A stretch of DNA of 64,000 nt from Bugula neritina (lineage: Eukaryota; Bryozoa; Gymnolaemata; Cheilostomatida; Bugulidae). Of this stretch, positions 46,567 to 60,286 are shown piece by piece. The translations under genes and the position numbers were made by a program. Each line of letters begins with the position of its first letter. Position 1 is the stretch's first letter. The stretch covers positions 4,463,929-4,527,928 of the forward strand of contig OZ037769.1 of NCBI GenBank assembly GCA_964035545.1. The letters run 5' to 3'. Under the pieces are notes generated by a model. It made no database searches, was not told the DNA's origin, and saw only the letters and a list, made by a program, of their open reading frames with translations.

Positions 46567-49500
46567 TTATAACTCCTCCCGCACAGTTTCAGGTTTATAA
46601 AGTTTTCTCTTAGCCATTCTAAATTCTTTGTGTTTCATTACGTGATCAGCTGCCAGTTTGACAATTCGTAGAAACTCGCCAACATCAAAATTGTAATTGG
46701 TGAATTTTTCATGAGCACCGAGTGTAGGGTGATGACCCTAAACAAGCATCAGAAAAATTTATTTGAATGACAAAATAAAAATTTAAAAGCCTGGCCTCAT
46801 GCTAGTGAGAATCACACGAAACTCGTGTGACGATTTTTGTGAGTTATACTCCAGTTATGACATGTCACACACTCGTCGAACGAAACACATAATAAATAGT
46901 CCGTGAATGAGTCTTGCACGAGATACAAACAGCAGAAAATTGCCAAACAGAGAAACGTGGTAAAAATGAAATAATAACTGTTGCTAAAATTCTATTGACC
47001 AATCAAATGGTGTTTATTGTTAATTGCGATTTTCCGCTAGTTGCGATTTTTTGTCTATCATCTTCGTTGGGTGCACCTAACGAAAATGATTTCGCTTGAA
47101 TTCCCTCAAATTTGATCGTATGTTTGTGTTTTCGTGTCAAATAGACGATTTCGTGTGATTTTCACGAGCGTGGGGCCAGGCCTTTAGTTGGTTGCCTTAA
47201 AAGTACTTTATTTACTAGTTGAATTTAGCCTAGTAAGCAACTGGATATCATAATAACGTAATGTCCTTATTAATATAGTTGGTGTGAAACTAAGGCAAAT
47301 GATAGTAGATAGAGCAAGTAACAATACCGTCAAGTAATGATAATTAATTCTATGGTAAAGATAACCAACATGACTAACTATGAGATAATAACACAGCATG
47401 TATTGTAGAAGTAGGAATCATAAACAGTGAATAATTGAACTTTGATTCTTATATACACTGTTGTAGGTTTGACTTCAGCACTATGAAAGTAAATTCCCTG
47501 AATATCTAGTAAATATCTAGAAAATACAGCTCAGGTATTAAAATGTGTTGTAGTCTGACATGCATGTTGTTGTATGTCTTCTCTAGTGACAGTGCAGCAT
47601 TGCCTAGCTTTATGAGTTACAAGAATTTAAACTTGTGGTTAAAACAAGCATGAAACCCTATGTGTTGCTTACCGCAAACAACTGGATGCATAAACAAGAG
47701 TAAATTATTTTACAAAAACTTAATTCAGAAATTAAACAAAAACATCCAACATTTCTAAGGTGAGTAAATTTGATAGAACAGAATATTCGAATTTCTAAAC
47801 ACTCTCAGATTCATAAAATGACGAATTGCGATATAATCCATGTTTAATTAAGTAAATATAATTGGTGAACATTTAGGCAATTAGGCCTACAAACTGCTAA
47901 ACTGCATTGCCATAGCATAGGTTCTATACATAGACTAAGGGTTTATAAGAAAGGGAGGACTACAATAAATATTAAACAAAGTATCATAGCGGATGAAACA
48001 CATAGCCACCCACCTCATCTTCTGGATACAGTTTTTTCATGTTAGTCCAAGTGAAATACTTGACACCCCTGAGTCTCGCAAGAGTAGAGTAGCAGTTGCG
48101 GTCTTCACAATGATATCTGCAGTGTAAAGTAGCCCATCACAATTATATATTCAGTGTAAATCAACAGCTCCTAATTTACACCCTTGAAAACAGCAAAAAA
48201 TTTACAAAAAAAGATTATGATAAAAATGAAAATTAATTTCAAAAGAACACGCTGAATGTACTATTATCAACATATAATTTGTGTATACGTATACTAAACT
48301 TGTGTACTCATTTATTACATATTACTTATTTATCACTTACTTACTTACTCATTTATTATAATTACTTAACTCACTTTTTACTTACTTACTTTCTCATTGT
48401 TACTTATTATTCAACTCATTTCTTACGACCATTTGTACCATCAGTGAGAGTAACTTACAAGCTCAAAAACTAAATCACTAAACAACAGAAGTGCAGTGAA
48501 AGAAGCAAGTAGATTTGCATTGATCTCAACACATTCCATTGCATTGTGCCTAAAACTAAAACAGTTTTGTTTCAAAACCCGTGCTTAGAATTTCTACATT
48601 ATTTTTAGCATAACACTTAAATATTGTATAGATTGCATAGACAACTAAATAATAAAAATATGTTGCATATTTTTTAAAAGAAATTTGAAGCCCAAAGAAG
48701 CTTGGCTCCCTACAGCATACATAAAACTAATTCTAAAGATGGGAACTGATGCTAGCCTTACAGCGAAGTAAAAACTTTAGAACTAAGGAATTGTTTGTTT
48801 TCTTAAAAAGTAAACAAAAGGTCACGCTTCAACTGAAAGCAGAAATAAACAGAACTTACAGCTCCATCACGGCAGCCCAATGAGGTAGGAACAGCATGTG
48901 GGTAAGTCCCGCTCCGTGCATGCCAATAAATATATCACTATTGTGTGTCGTCTGCAAATAGATTCCATTTATAGCATTTCTTAAAAACTTAACAATTTAT
49001 AGCAAACTTAGCAAAACACTTTAAAACCTTCTAAAAGGTGCAACTTTACATAATGCATTCAAATACAATTTTAATTGAATACAGTTTGTGTTTAAAAGTG
49101 AGTCATATTTATACTAACTTCTATTTGTTGGAGAAAATTTTGGTCTCTCTCCTCAGTGTGTCTAAAATAGAAGACAAATGTTATTATATTCTTGCAAAAT
49201 TAAAATTGCAATATACATTACCACAACTTTCAATTATTCTCCTAACATTCAAAAGGAGAAAGAGAGAGAGGGGAGAGAGAGGGGGGGAGAAAGGAAAAGA
49301 GACTGCGAACTAAAACTGCAATAATGCACATTATGTTATAAGTGTAGTACATAGCAAGAATCGGGTAAAAGGTGAAAGGGTATGTAGTGGAAAATATAGA
49401 AGCTAGAGTTAAAATTTGCTAATTCATTAATACATTGAAGTGCACTAACACGTAAAGCATTTTATGCAATACAAATGAGTAGTAAATTAGCACAACTCAA

Positions 49501-52500
49501 GCTAATAACAATACACTTACGAGGCAAACTTATAGACAGCAATCTTGGCTTCATATCTAGGGTTTCTGTTCAAAGCATCAACCAACTACAAGATTAATAA
49601 ACAATACATAGGCTGACAGTACATGCCATGCACATGTGAATATGTATAACATATGTATTCAGATAGCTAATGTCTGAATAACATCTCTTATAAGCTAAAA
49701 TACAGTGAAAAGTATGGAGGTAAAAAGAAACACCTTGCTAAATGAGTTGAGTATGGCATGGCAAGTTAAACTACAACAATAAATGCAGTTGTGTTTACAA
49801 ACAGCTGTGTAAAAGAAAATTAAGAGAATAAATGGCGTACTGTGCAGTAAAGTATTTTCAACAGAAATCTTGTGTTTTGCTGATGCTATGCATCACAGAC
49901 ATATTTTAACCGGGTTACATACAAAGCAAGTGTTTATCTCAACAATATGCCAAAACAAAAAAAACAAAAAATTGCAATGCAGGGTGCATGTAAACATTCA
50001 TAATTTTCTCTAAATAAATACTAAAATTTCGTTGACTTTTCATAAGTCATAAATTTTACAAACAATTTATTGTAATTTTATATTTTCTCAGAGCCTCAAC
50101 ACCTAAGCTGTGAAAACAGAGTAGCAAATAGTTGATGAATTGTTAAAGTTATCTCATCACTGAAGCATCTATCCTCTATGTGAAAATCAGGTAAACACTG
50201 CGTTTCAAGAAAGTCAATGCATCAAACTTTTGGTTTCATGTTAGACACAATTCCTAGTCAGTATAGAGACACCTACTTCCTGTTCGTTAAGAATGTTCCG
50301 GTATTGACTCTGCCGGCTAAGAATCGTAATCCTCACTTTGTCCCTCTACAAAAGTTCACATGCCTTGAGAAGTAGTTAGAGCAAGCAACATGTTCCATAG
50401 TGACACGACAACAATGCAATTCACTACACAGTGGAGTACAATGGATTGGGCATCACAAAATGTAATACAGTAACTCTGATGTGGTCAATGGAAGTATGAA
50501 TGCGTAACCACAGTATTCATACATTTAGAATAATCTGTAAGCGTTATTAAATTTAAGTTGTAAATTGAAATATTAAAAAAATATATCTTGACTATGTTAT
50601 AATAGGAGACATACTTTAGTAGTTGTGGTGTTGTTATTAGCGGTGACAATGGCAGCAGTAGTAGCAGTAGTAGCAGTAACAGTAGTAGCAGTAACAGTAG
50701 TAGCAGTAGTAGCAGTAACAGTAGTAGCAGTAGTAGCAGTAACAGTAGCAGCAGTAGTAGTAATAGCACAATTAGCACACATATACACAAATCTATCTAC
50801 AGTTAGAACCATTACAGCACACTGTATCAATATAAAACAACACTCACTAGAGGTCCTGCTTGTTGTATCGCCAGTCTATGCATGACGTGTTCATTAAATG
50901 CCCGAAAGAGTGACGAACCATAGCAACCATCAATCTAATAACAGTCATAGAAATACACACTTTAGCTGTCTGCCTGCACACGGCCATCTTGGAACATGTA
51001 AAATGAAGTAATCCATTGCAGTTGATTAGGAAAAGGACACCTATTGTAACTAATCAGGATTAATTTACGAATTATTCCTGATTAGCTGGTATTTGTCATA
51101 GATCACTTTGCCAATAAATCTATGAACAATTTAGTTTTCCTGCAAGCAGATATAACCAGAAAGTTGCAACCAAAGCTATCTTCAACAGGGTGAACGCTGC
51201 TTTACACCCCTAAAACTTACCTTTCCCTGCAGAGCATATCACAGGCTAGCAAAATTCTTACCAGTGGCATGTTGTAGAAAAGACCAAGCCTCTGTCTGGG
51301 TGGAAGTGCAAATACCACATCTTTAAAACACACCTACAGAAATAAAGCAATAAAGAAATATCTCAATACATTTCTTGTCCACAGATCACCTTCACACATA
51401 TGAACCATATTTCTAATGCTTGCTGACTAGATTCCACCAGGCACTGTCAGTCATGATTGCTAACATATATGCACAATTTATCAAACAAGAGTATTAGTTC
51501 AACTAGCAAGGGTTTCACCTACCTTTTTGCCAACATATGATCCAATAGCTGTAACTGGGTGTTTAGTAAACACTTTCCACATAGCTCCAAATGGATCAGA
51601 GAATCCACCACCATTCTACAACCAACGGAATTTCTCTGAGAACTTATCACGACATTTGAAGTACAATTAAAATTTTTCTTGAACCCCAGTAAAGGCCATT
51701 GGTGATGTTAGGAAGAGCATCCAGTCATAATTGCTCCTGTGCCACATATGAATAAGTCGTTAGCCCAATTTAACAAAATTTTTCTATCAAGTGTTCTCAC
51801 AGGGATAGTTACTATAAACTTGCGTGAGTTTATATGAATAAAAAATAACAAAGACATAACAATATAAATCATGAATAACTGGCAGCAGCTAACTGGCAGC
51901 AAAAACAGTAGCAACACTCACAGTTTGCCAGGCAATGATATGATTGTCCAATGAGAACGTAGTGCTGTTCAAATGCTGCGTGACGTACAGGTTGATAAAG
52001 TCACAGAAATGATGGAACATGTTTACAACTACAATACAAAACACCAGGTGACCCAAATGTTGACAAAAGCTAAATCAGGTAAAGGTTAAAAGATAAAAGG
52101 TGATGTGTGTTAGTAGATTATACAAAAGTTCAACATTGAAACGTGAACGGAAATTAGATATCGCTAAGAAAAACATATTTTCTGGTACAATTAGCTAGTT
52201 TTATAAATTCTTTGCCAGAATAGAACAGTCCAAAAATTGAATCTCTGTCATAACTCAAAGATTATATACATCTCTCTCACATCTCTGTCATAATTGTAAG
52301 TGATATACCTGCGTCATTCTGCAGTATATAAACAGGCTTTGAGAAGACCACATCACACTGGCTATCAGCTTCTCCAGGCAGCTCTGTGAAGTGCTCCATC
52401 ACCTGGTACCTATACAGAACATACTGTAGAATCAGCACTAGAGGCAGTGTGACAGCATAGATTCTATAGAGGAAATAACTCTTCAAAGGCATTCTTAACC

Positions 52501-54999
52501 ACTCAGCCATGACATATATGCAAAATCCAAAGCTATTAATAATTAAAATGATGACAAAAGATGAACGCACATGTAGCGGTATCTGACGCATTTAATTGTT
52601 TTATTTCAGGTCTAAAGGGTCACTATACCCTAAAACTACATTGGCTTTAGCTCGATTGACTAAAGACTAAGAAGAGAAGGTTGAGTGTTGGAAACATCCC
52701 CACCTGGCACAAATATAACTATGGTCTAAACTCTAAATAATATATAGTGAACATAACTACTACAATCATGCTACCATTACACTACATTACATATGTATAC
52801 ATAAAAAGAGTATATCATTTTAAATGAAAAGAATATAGTTTACATCAAAAAGCATATTTACATACAAGTATAATATTAATGAAATACAAAAGAGCATATT
52901 ATATGTGTATAAGAAGTATGTTTTACATACAAAAGACTATATTCCACATAAAAAGTATATTTCATATAAAAAGAGTATACACTTTATTCTACATATAAAT
53001 AGTATATATTTTAGAAACAAGGAACATAGCTCACCATGATTGGAGAAAATTTCTATGGTCTCTGTTCCATCCTTTTATGACCTTTTTGTTCACTTTACAT
53101 CTACCACCAATCTGACCAGCTTTAATGAACTCTGTATCATACCTGGTCAGAAATAAAGCAGAATTATCTGATACAAGGTAATACTTTAACACAATACTCA
53201 ATTTTCTTTTTGCAGCACTTTAAAATAACATGTAAACATAACACTTTAATTGTCAAACTTAGTTTAGAACATGACTTTATAAGTTTCTTTGCTACACACT
53301 TTTAAACTTGTACCATCTATAAATCCTACTTCTCAAACTAGACTATTGCAATTTCAGTTATCTCAGAATAAACTTGTACAAATCAGATTAAATTAAAATA
53401 AGAAATAAAATAAGAAAATAACACACTCACGGCTTGGATGGGGTTACTTTCTCCAGATCTAACACTACGTTAGTGCCATGGCAATATCTAGCTTCCGCTT
53501 CACACTCCATGTATGACCCATCCTACAAGTTAATTAATAATGTAAACCACAAAGAAAAATTGACTTATATAAGTAATATCTAATACTAAAATGCAACAAA
53601 ATACCCTGGACCAATGACGTGCCATTTGTAAATTTTAAATCAAAATCCAATTTTTGAAACAATTTTATAATAATGAGAGAGCTGTAACTCACATAACTAA
53701 ATGACTATAGAAACAAAATATAATGAAAGTGGATTGCTAATTTCAAGCAGACTCTTTCAAGCTTATAAACTCTCTGTTGACTGATTCATTTTAATTATGT
53801 TCATGATATTATTGCAAGCTTAATGTAAGCTAATATGAAGTTGTTTTTGAGTCAAAAGCTTACTCAGCTACTCTCCTTAAATTCCTAACCATTATTATGT
53901 AAAGCTTTAAATATGACTCCTACATGAATTGTCAAAAATACAAAGAAACTACTTTTACATAATAAATAGATTTTCAAAGCGCATCATAGAACAAAACAAA
54001 GCTAATACAATCATGTAAAATATATCACAACATAGCAGGAACAGTCCTTAGAGAGAGCAGAATTCTGCTGATTGGTAGAGCTGTTATTATACTAACACAT
54101 CATTCTTTTCAACTAGTTTCATACCTCCAAAGACGAAGAACATAAAACATCCATATTCTTGCGCTTCTCACTAACAATTCCAAAGTCACCCGTGTTCCAG
54201 AATGTTCTCTTTTGGTCATCAGATGATTTGGCCCTAAACACACACAACAAAAATTTCACTCTAATTGTAATTACAAACCTACTTCCAATTTTTTTACAAA
54301 GTGAATGTTAGTATAATAGGTAACCATAATATGATTAAAAGTTGCAATACTGTTGAGTTAAACTATAATAGGCAGCCTTTAAGAATAAACACTATGTAGT
54401 GTGTTGTAACTACCATTTAGAGAGATCAGGGCAATTAGCAGATTTATAGAGTTCATTGTCCTCACATGAATCTTCATATCCAAAACAGGAGCTAGATTCT
54501 AATGAGTCCTGCAAAACAGAATTTAAAATGAACCCACTGCTTCAACTAAAATGTAATAAATATGTTGCAACCAACTTTTACTGAATATATATCTCCTAGA
54601 AAATTAGTGCTAAACACAGATCTGCTCACATCTTTGCCATTTCACATTGCTAACCTTATTTAAGCTGATAATTCAAAACTATCGGCTTAAACAGCAAATT
54701 TTTTAAAGTATGTTCTAATTACTTCATATTTTTTAAGTGCCTAGTAAAAGTGGGCAAACAAATAACTTACTGAAATAGCCACTAACTCAATCATTGTGAA
54801 AAAATACAATAATCTAACAATAAACCCAGTCACCAACCTTGAAAGGGCATTTTGGATCAGCCGAGCATTCAGTTTTGAGATCAGCATGGCTTTGTAAGTA
54901 CAAGGGCACGTGTGACTTATGTAGATTTATTTCTGACCAATCTATTGCTGTGACTGATGTTGAAATAATAATTAAAAATAAGGGAACTGATAACAGCAT
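46567..54999 (-). CDS. EOGT: EGF domain-specific O-linked GlcNAc transferase
   Basis: Sixteen coding exons, all phase-consistent, 1,569 nt or 522 residues (vertebrate EOGT is about 527): 54838-54999, 54414-54508, 54125-54233, 53431-53522, 53035-53142, 52309-52409, 51922-52028, 51523-51615, 51262-51333, 50848-50934, 50277-50345, 49521-49585, 49119-49161, 48860-48951, 48014-48116, 46567-46737. The enzyme works in the ER lumen, adding GlcNAc to Ser/Thr of EGF repeats (GT61 family). Evidence: signal peptide [14 protein letters not shown], conserved stretches [31 protein letters not shown] (H413-H419), [11 protein letters not shown] and [19 protein letters not shown], and C-terminal REEL in place of the vertebrate HDEL-type ER retrieval signal. 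The start is the ATG after a TTTTTTAG acceptor, so a 5' UTR exon lies upstream; an earlier in-frame ATG at 55035 would be intronic. It is divergent from CCDC93. Confidence 0.95.
46786..47185. mobile_element. MITE with about 35-bp terminal inverted repeats
   Basis: The left end GCCTGGCCTCATGCTAGTGA then GAATCACACGAAA is mirrored at the right by TTTCGTGTGATTTTCACGAG then CGTGGGGCCAGGC. The element is about 400 bp, has no transposase, and lies in the last intron of EOGT. The superfamily is not determined. Confidence 0.7.
50640..50775 (+). repeat. (AGTAGC)n-type repeat
   Basis: Runs of AGTAGCAGTAGTAGCAGTAACAGTAG in an EOGT intron, beginning about 75 bp below exon 50848-50934. They give long poly-Leu, Val/Ala or Thr/Ala open frames on both strands that are not genes. 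Confidence 0.95.
51684..51832 (+). repeat. SINE family A, copy 7 (5'-truncated)
   Basis: Starts within the B-box region (GAACCCCAGTAAAGGCCATT) and continues through the body to ACTATAAACTTGCGTGAG. Antisense in the EOGT intron between exons 51922-52028 and 51523-51615. Confidence 0.85.
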
Positions 55000-56391
55000 T
55001 TCACCTAAAAAAGTAATACTCATTAATAGCAGCATTGTTCAGTAACAAAAACATTTTTAATGAGTTATGAAAAATTCATTCTCAATCAGCCAATGTTCTT
55101 TAGAAACACAGCTTTAACTTGAACAAATGAATAACAAAATTTTTCAAAATAAAATTTAACTTTTGTATTCTAGTCTGTGTAGCAATTTACATTTATTTTC
55201 AAGCTCAAGGCATAGATGATAGATGTTAACATATTTTGCATTTAATATCCATAAGATTGCAAAAAAGAATAGAGCTAGTTAAATTTATCTACTATTAAAT
55301 TTAATTTATAACTGTTATTAAATAATTAGTGTTTGTTACATCTAAAAAATAGTATTATTAATACTATACTATTACTAATTACTATAGTAAATGTAATACT
55401 AATTCAGTAATACTAATAGTAATTGTCATTCACTCATAGTCATTGTATTTGTAATATGCTTTGCGCCAAATAACTATAATATAAATATATAAGTAGACTC
55501 AATAATTATCATAATGATATAAACAATCAAAAACCAGCTATCCAAACAGGACGGAGCAGAGATAGGTGAAGATAATCATAATCATAATGATAATGATAAT
55601 CATAAACTTTAAAATGAAAAACTATTTACTTTAAGTTTATATAAAATAAAAACTAAATGTAACAAATTGACATTAAACGATTAAACGTTATAAAAAAAAT
55701 GAACGCAATTATTATAGTCCCTAAAACGAATCAGTTTGCGTTTTAAGCAAAGTTGATTGCATGCAGATTACGACTATCATTATGATTATAATCCTAGTGA
55801 TAGTCGAGTTAAAATTGAATCGGATTTATCGCAGAAAAGATTACGATTGACTCGTTACATTTATGTGTTGATTTTAACTGCTTTCTATTCGTTTTTTGTG
55901 TTGTGAATAGCTAATCATCTACCCTATATAAAAATAAAATAAACAACTAAAGTGGTGGGGTTAAAATTTTCAGGCTCTGTTGATCAAAATATCAATATAT
56001 TAAACATGTGTGCAACTCGTTTCCGTAAATACACTTTAATAAACACGACGCTTAGTCTATATAACACCCACTTCTGGTTTAAAAAGTCCATTTTCATTAT
56101 GATCATAGTGATCATGGTGACAAATTAGTGCTGTGATAGTAATTTATAACATATTAAATGCGTTTATGGTTGTAAAACTGCAATTTTAGGAAGTATTATT
56201 GGTGCTGAGAAAGAAAAAAATTATTTTAATAATATCAAAAGAATACCTATTTACCTATATTTATAGATTTAATTTAAATTTTATTCTCATTCTGTAAAGT
56301 TTAACATACTAAAAGTGAAAGAGTGATACTCACAGTCACTTACTGATAGTGCTACTTATATTGATACTTGAAGTATCAGTAAGTACTAAGT
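55000..56391. promoter_or_regulatory. Divergent EOGT/CCDC93 upstream region
   Basis: About 1.4 kb between the two divergent first coding exons. It should hold both promoters and the EOGT 5' UTR exon. It is very AT-rich with a GATAATCATAATCATAATGA repeat near 55570-55615. An inverted pair TTACTGATA (about 56340) and TATCAGTAA (about 56373) sits 10-50 bp before the CCDC93 ATG. No CpG-rich block is evident. Confidence 0.45.
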
Positions 56392-59300
56392 ATGTTTCAA
56401 GCAAGAGCCCGGTCAGGATCTAAGTTGACTGTTGTTTATGATGCAGAAGGAAAGGAAATAGAGGTGAGTGCGATATAGTGTTAATTGCATTAACAGTGGT
56501 ATTATTAATTGTATTTAATCGTAATTTTATAATTATAATTATAATAAAAATAGCATACTCAGTGTTATATTTACTTATAGTATTGCTATTAGTACTATTA
56601 CTATTAAGAGAGTACTAATGCCATTGGATTTGGTGACAATCGCATACTGATGTGGTAACTAATTAATAAATTAATAAATATTATGATGAATAAAGTCCTA
56701 TAAAGAATCTTGAGAATGCAACACCAACAGTTTAAGTTATCTGTCATTTTTACTTTATTTATGTTAGGCTGAATCAAGAGAAGATGAAGAACAAAATGTC
56801 AAGCTTGATGAAACAATTGATCTGCTGCTAGCCGCTGGTTATTTTAGAGCTCGAATTAAAGGATTGTCCGCATTTGATAAGGTGCGATTATCATTAAGTT
56901 ATTTTTAATAAATAATTAGTCATTACTCAGTAATAAATAATTTTTATTGTGTTAAAACACAATTCATGTCTTATTCAATTTTCTGTCACTGTATGTTTTA
57001 GGTTTAGCAAATGATGGGAATTTTAATTTTTAGTTTCAGGTTTAAATTATTTGAACAATTACCATTTTTTTCTTTTAGTAGGCAACTTATTTGTTTAGTA
57101 TTGTTGAAGGAGAGCTTTGAATTGTCTCAAAACTCATCAGATTTATTTAACCTTTTAACTTAATTTCTAGTGCTGCATTTTTAAATTTATCCTCTCAAAA
57201 TGCAAGTCAATCTGTCAACAAACCTGGCTGTATTACTTTTAGATTGTTGGTGGTATGACATGGTGTATCACAACCTGCAACGTTGACGTAGAAGTTGATC
57301 TCCTTTTTCAAGAGAGCTCGACTATTGGTCAAAAAATGTAAGCTTCATCATTCAGACATACATGTGTATTTATCACAGCAATTTTCATCATATGTTTTGT
57401 CATTTTATTTATGCTAAAAGCAACATATTAATTACATAAAATGCAAATATACAAAGTATGTCAGTTATATATTAACCATCTGTCATTTAAGCACTTGGCA
57501 TTCACCAGTTTCAATGTATTATGCTCAGTCCAATTTTTTCCGTTGCTGCATTGTTTTAATTGTTGAGGTTGCCTCCTCTTTTTTAAACACAGTAATACGG
57601 AAATCAATTACGTTTTGTGCATCCAGGCTGCCTATCAATTGGTTTTCGCAGCTCTATCCATTGGTTGGAACTAAGTTCTTATAATAAATTAACTAAAGTC
57701 TTGTTATTTTTTGTTACAACAACTTCTTTTAATATTGTGCATAAATACACAATATTACTCTGCTGGCAGTTATGAGTAGTAAGTTGGGTTATTTGATACT
57801 GATAGCACTAGCTGTATTGTGTTTCCTACTAGTGATATATTATTTTCATTCTTACGTACTAAATTTTGGCTCACAATCTACTCTTTATTATACATGTTGC
57901 TCAGTCCATGTTGTTACATGGATTTATTAGTCGAACTGAGCTTAAGCTGAGCTGATGATGATTTGGTTCAGGCGCACTTAGTTTAGCTTTTGACCTGTTT
58001 CAATGTCTTGACTGCAATCGAACTAAGTACTTGTTGATTAAGTATTAGTATTCAAGCGCCATTAACCCAGGCACTACATTGTAAACTTATACAATTTGGT
58101 TTTCTTCTAGAGCTCTAGTAGAAAAGATTGTGGCCGTGCTGCCAAGAATGAAATGTCCGTATAGAATAGAACCGCATCAAATTCAGGGAATGGACTTCAT
58201 CCATATCTACCCAGTTGTTCAGGTAATCATTATGAGAGTGTTTTGCAAGTTTTTATGCTTTCTAGTTTTCTACTCTCGCGAAATTTATTCTGTTGATCAA
58301 CAAGCATACTTCTAAATGCTGTTGGGTGAAGAAAGTTTTCGATTTTAATTTTTCAGTCATGAAAGAATAACAATTTAAAGCAATCAATAGAAGTTGTGCT
58401 TCAAAGGATGAATAACGTGCATATGAAATCCATTACAGAAGTTTTTCATACTTGTGTAGTGGGAGATAACTCTAATGTACGTGTTATTTCTATTTCTGTA
58501 TGTATTGCTCAGTGGCTTGTGAAAAGAGCTATCGCTACAAGAGAGGAGATGGGAGACTTCAACAGGTTATTTGCTGTGTCTCAGTTCAACAAACACAACA
58601 AGCTACCAGAAGATGAGAGATTCCAGGCTAATAAACTAACAAGTATGACAACTCTTCAGAATATTAAGGTAGAGTTCATCAGTTGCTAATTCTAACCTTC
58701 TGTATTTGTTAAAAGACCGCTATAGCTCATGTATGTACAAAATATATACAAAATTGCTATTTTTACTAAATTAAAAATTTATGCAAACGGATCACATTAC
58801 TGAATTATGTTAATTTTACTCAAAAGTTTAAATCTTCTTGTCATTTCAGAGAACTTATGGACCACGTCGTAAGTATAGACGACTCCAACCTTTAAGTGAT
58901 TCAGATGAAGCGATTCGTGTTCAGTCTACTTTGCTGGAATATGGAAGGTTTGTAGAGATCAAGTTAAGAAATCAACTTTATAATTGATGCACACACTCAG
59001 TGCAAATTATCTTTAGTTGTTTTATCTTGTTGGGTGAAAAAGTTGCAGTAGCAGTGTTCATTAGTATTTTGTTGAAAGACAAGTAGTGATTGAATAATTT
59101 ATTTATTATTCATTTCAATTTGTTAAGCACAGTTGTCATTCAAGGGCTCTAGAATACAGATTCTAAAACACTCACTTTGGGTAGATTTTTATAAATGTGC
59201 GAGCTAATTAAGTTAAAATTATTTAGTTTATTTAAAATAGTTTTTAATGTATACAATCACCTAATGAATAAATCTTTTTTTAAAAAGACTGACTGTTGGA

Positions 59301-59819
59301 TATTTAATATCAATATAATAATTATTAATATTAAGAGAATATTTGAGTAGTAGGTAAGTAAATGTTGCCTTCCCATGAGAAAATATCGGTTTTGACATTT
59401 AGACTGCATGTTTATATTTTTTGTGTTTGAGTTTGGTTTAAGTTTTTGACTACAGCTCTGTGTGTTTTATAAGTCAAGCATTCTTTGTGCATTTTATCTA
59501 CAAACAATCTCTAAGATGCACCATGGGCTTTTGTGTCATGTACAATAACCTTGCATGTAATGTGCAATGACTTATTGTGAGATATGTAATGAGCTCTCGT
59601 TTGATGTAGCTCAGTTCAATATGTCCTGGGTGTTTAGATTTGACTAGAGGCAGTTGCCATCTGCTAATAAAAGTCATCACATGTAGATACACATCATTAT
59701 ATTCTTTCTTCAGGAGACATGCTGTCAGTCGTCATGGTGATTCGGAGACACAAAGTAAACAAAGCGAAGACGGCTCTGCTGGTATGACTGAAATAAAAGT
59801 GGATACGGCAAAGGAAGAG
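56392..59819 (+). CDS. CCDC93: Coiled-coil domain-containing protein 93, N-terminal part
   Basis: Seven exons, phase-consistent, 753 nt or 251 residues, continuing beyond the window: 56392-56463, 56768-56881, 57243-57337, 58111-58222, 58513-58668, 58850-58947, 59714-59819. Highly conserved blocks include [42 protein letters not shown]-like sequence, [20 protein letters not shown] and QWLVKRAI, matching the N-terminal (NN-calponin-homology-like) domain of CCDC93. With CCDC22 and COMMD proteins it forms the CCC/Commander complex on endosomes, which recycles membrane proteins with WASH and retriever. Human CCDC93 is about 630 residues, so the coiled-coil half lies past the right edge, beyond the retrotransposon at 60000-64000. 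The frame after 59819 is open for a phase 0 exon. Confidence 0.94.
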
Positions 59820-59999
59820 GTATTGGTATTTTTTAGTAAATATTTGTCACTGTGTATTGTAAACTTGGCTTAAAATCTTAGTGTGGACAGAAATAGAAAT
59901 TATATGGGTATTTTTGGAATTTACGTCTTCATTTTGTTGTGTATTCTTCCTTTCGTTTGGTTAAACTTTATCCTATTATTGTTGAGTTCTTGTTATTTA

Positions 60000-60286
60000 T
60001 GTTAAACAAGAGTAAACAGTAAGATTAAGCACGTATAAGTAAGATTGGCTGTAGAGTAGAATGTATGACTGTATTGTATTGAAGCTAACAAGTAACTGAC
60101 ATAAAAATACATGTAGGTAAACAGTGACAGAATAACAACTGGCTTGTATATTGATATGGCAAAAACTGTATATAATGAGTTTAAACAAATAGACATTAGA
60201 ATAAAAAGTAACCGAGCACATAAAATGTGGTATGTCATAATATGCATCTATGTGGTGTATTGACAAGGCTAGTTCAATACATAGCA
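60000..60286 (-). repeat. 3' LTR of the Ty3-type element
   Basis: On the element strand it begins TGCTATGTATTGAACTAG directly after the polypurine tract and ends CTTGTTTAACA, giving the TG...CA ends of an LTR, 287 bp. The far boundary is inferred because the second LTR is not in the window. The genomic flank ATTTA (59995-59999) would be the target duplication to look for. Confidence 0.6.

Noticed and set aside
46914-47099. 61-codon open frame in the last EOGT intron
   Set aside because: It lies wholly inside a MITE with inverted ends and shows no protein similarity.
50485-50790. Open frame with a long poly-Leu run (and Thr/Ala and Val/Ala frames on either strand)
   Set aside because: Pure translation of the AGTAGC-type simple repeat in an EOGT intron.
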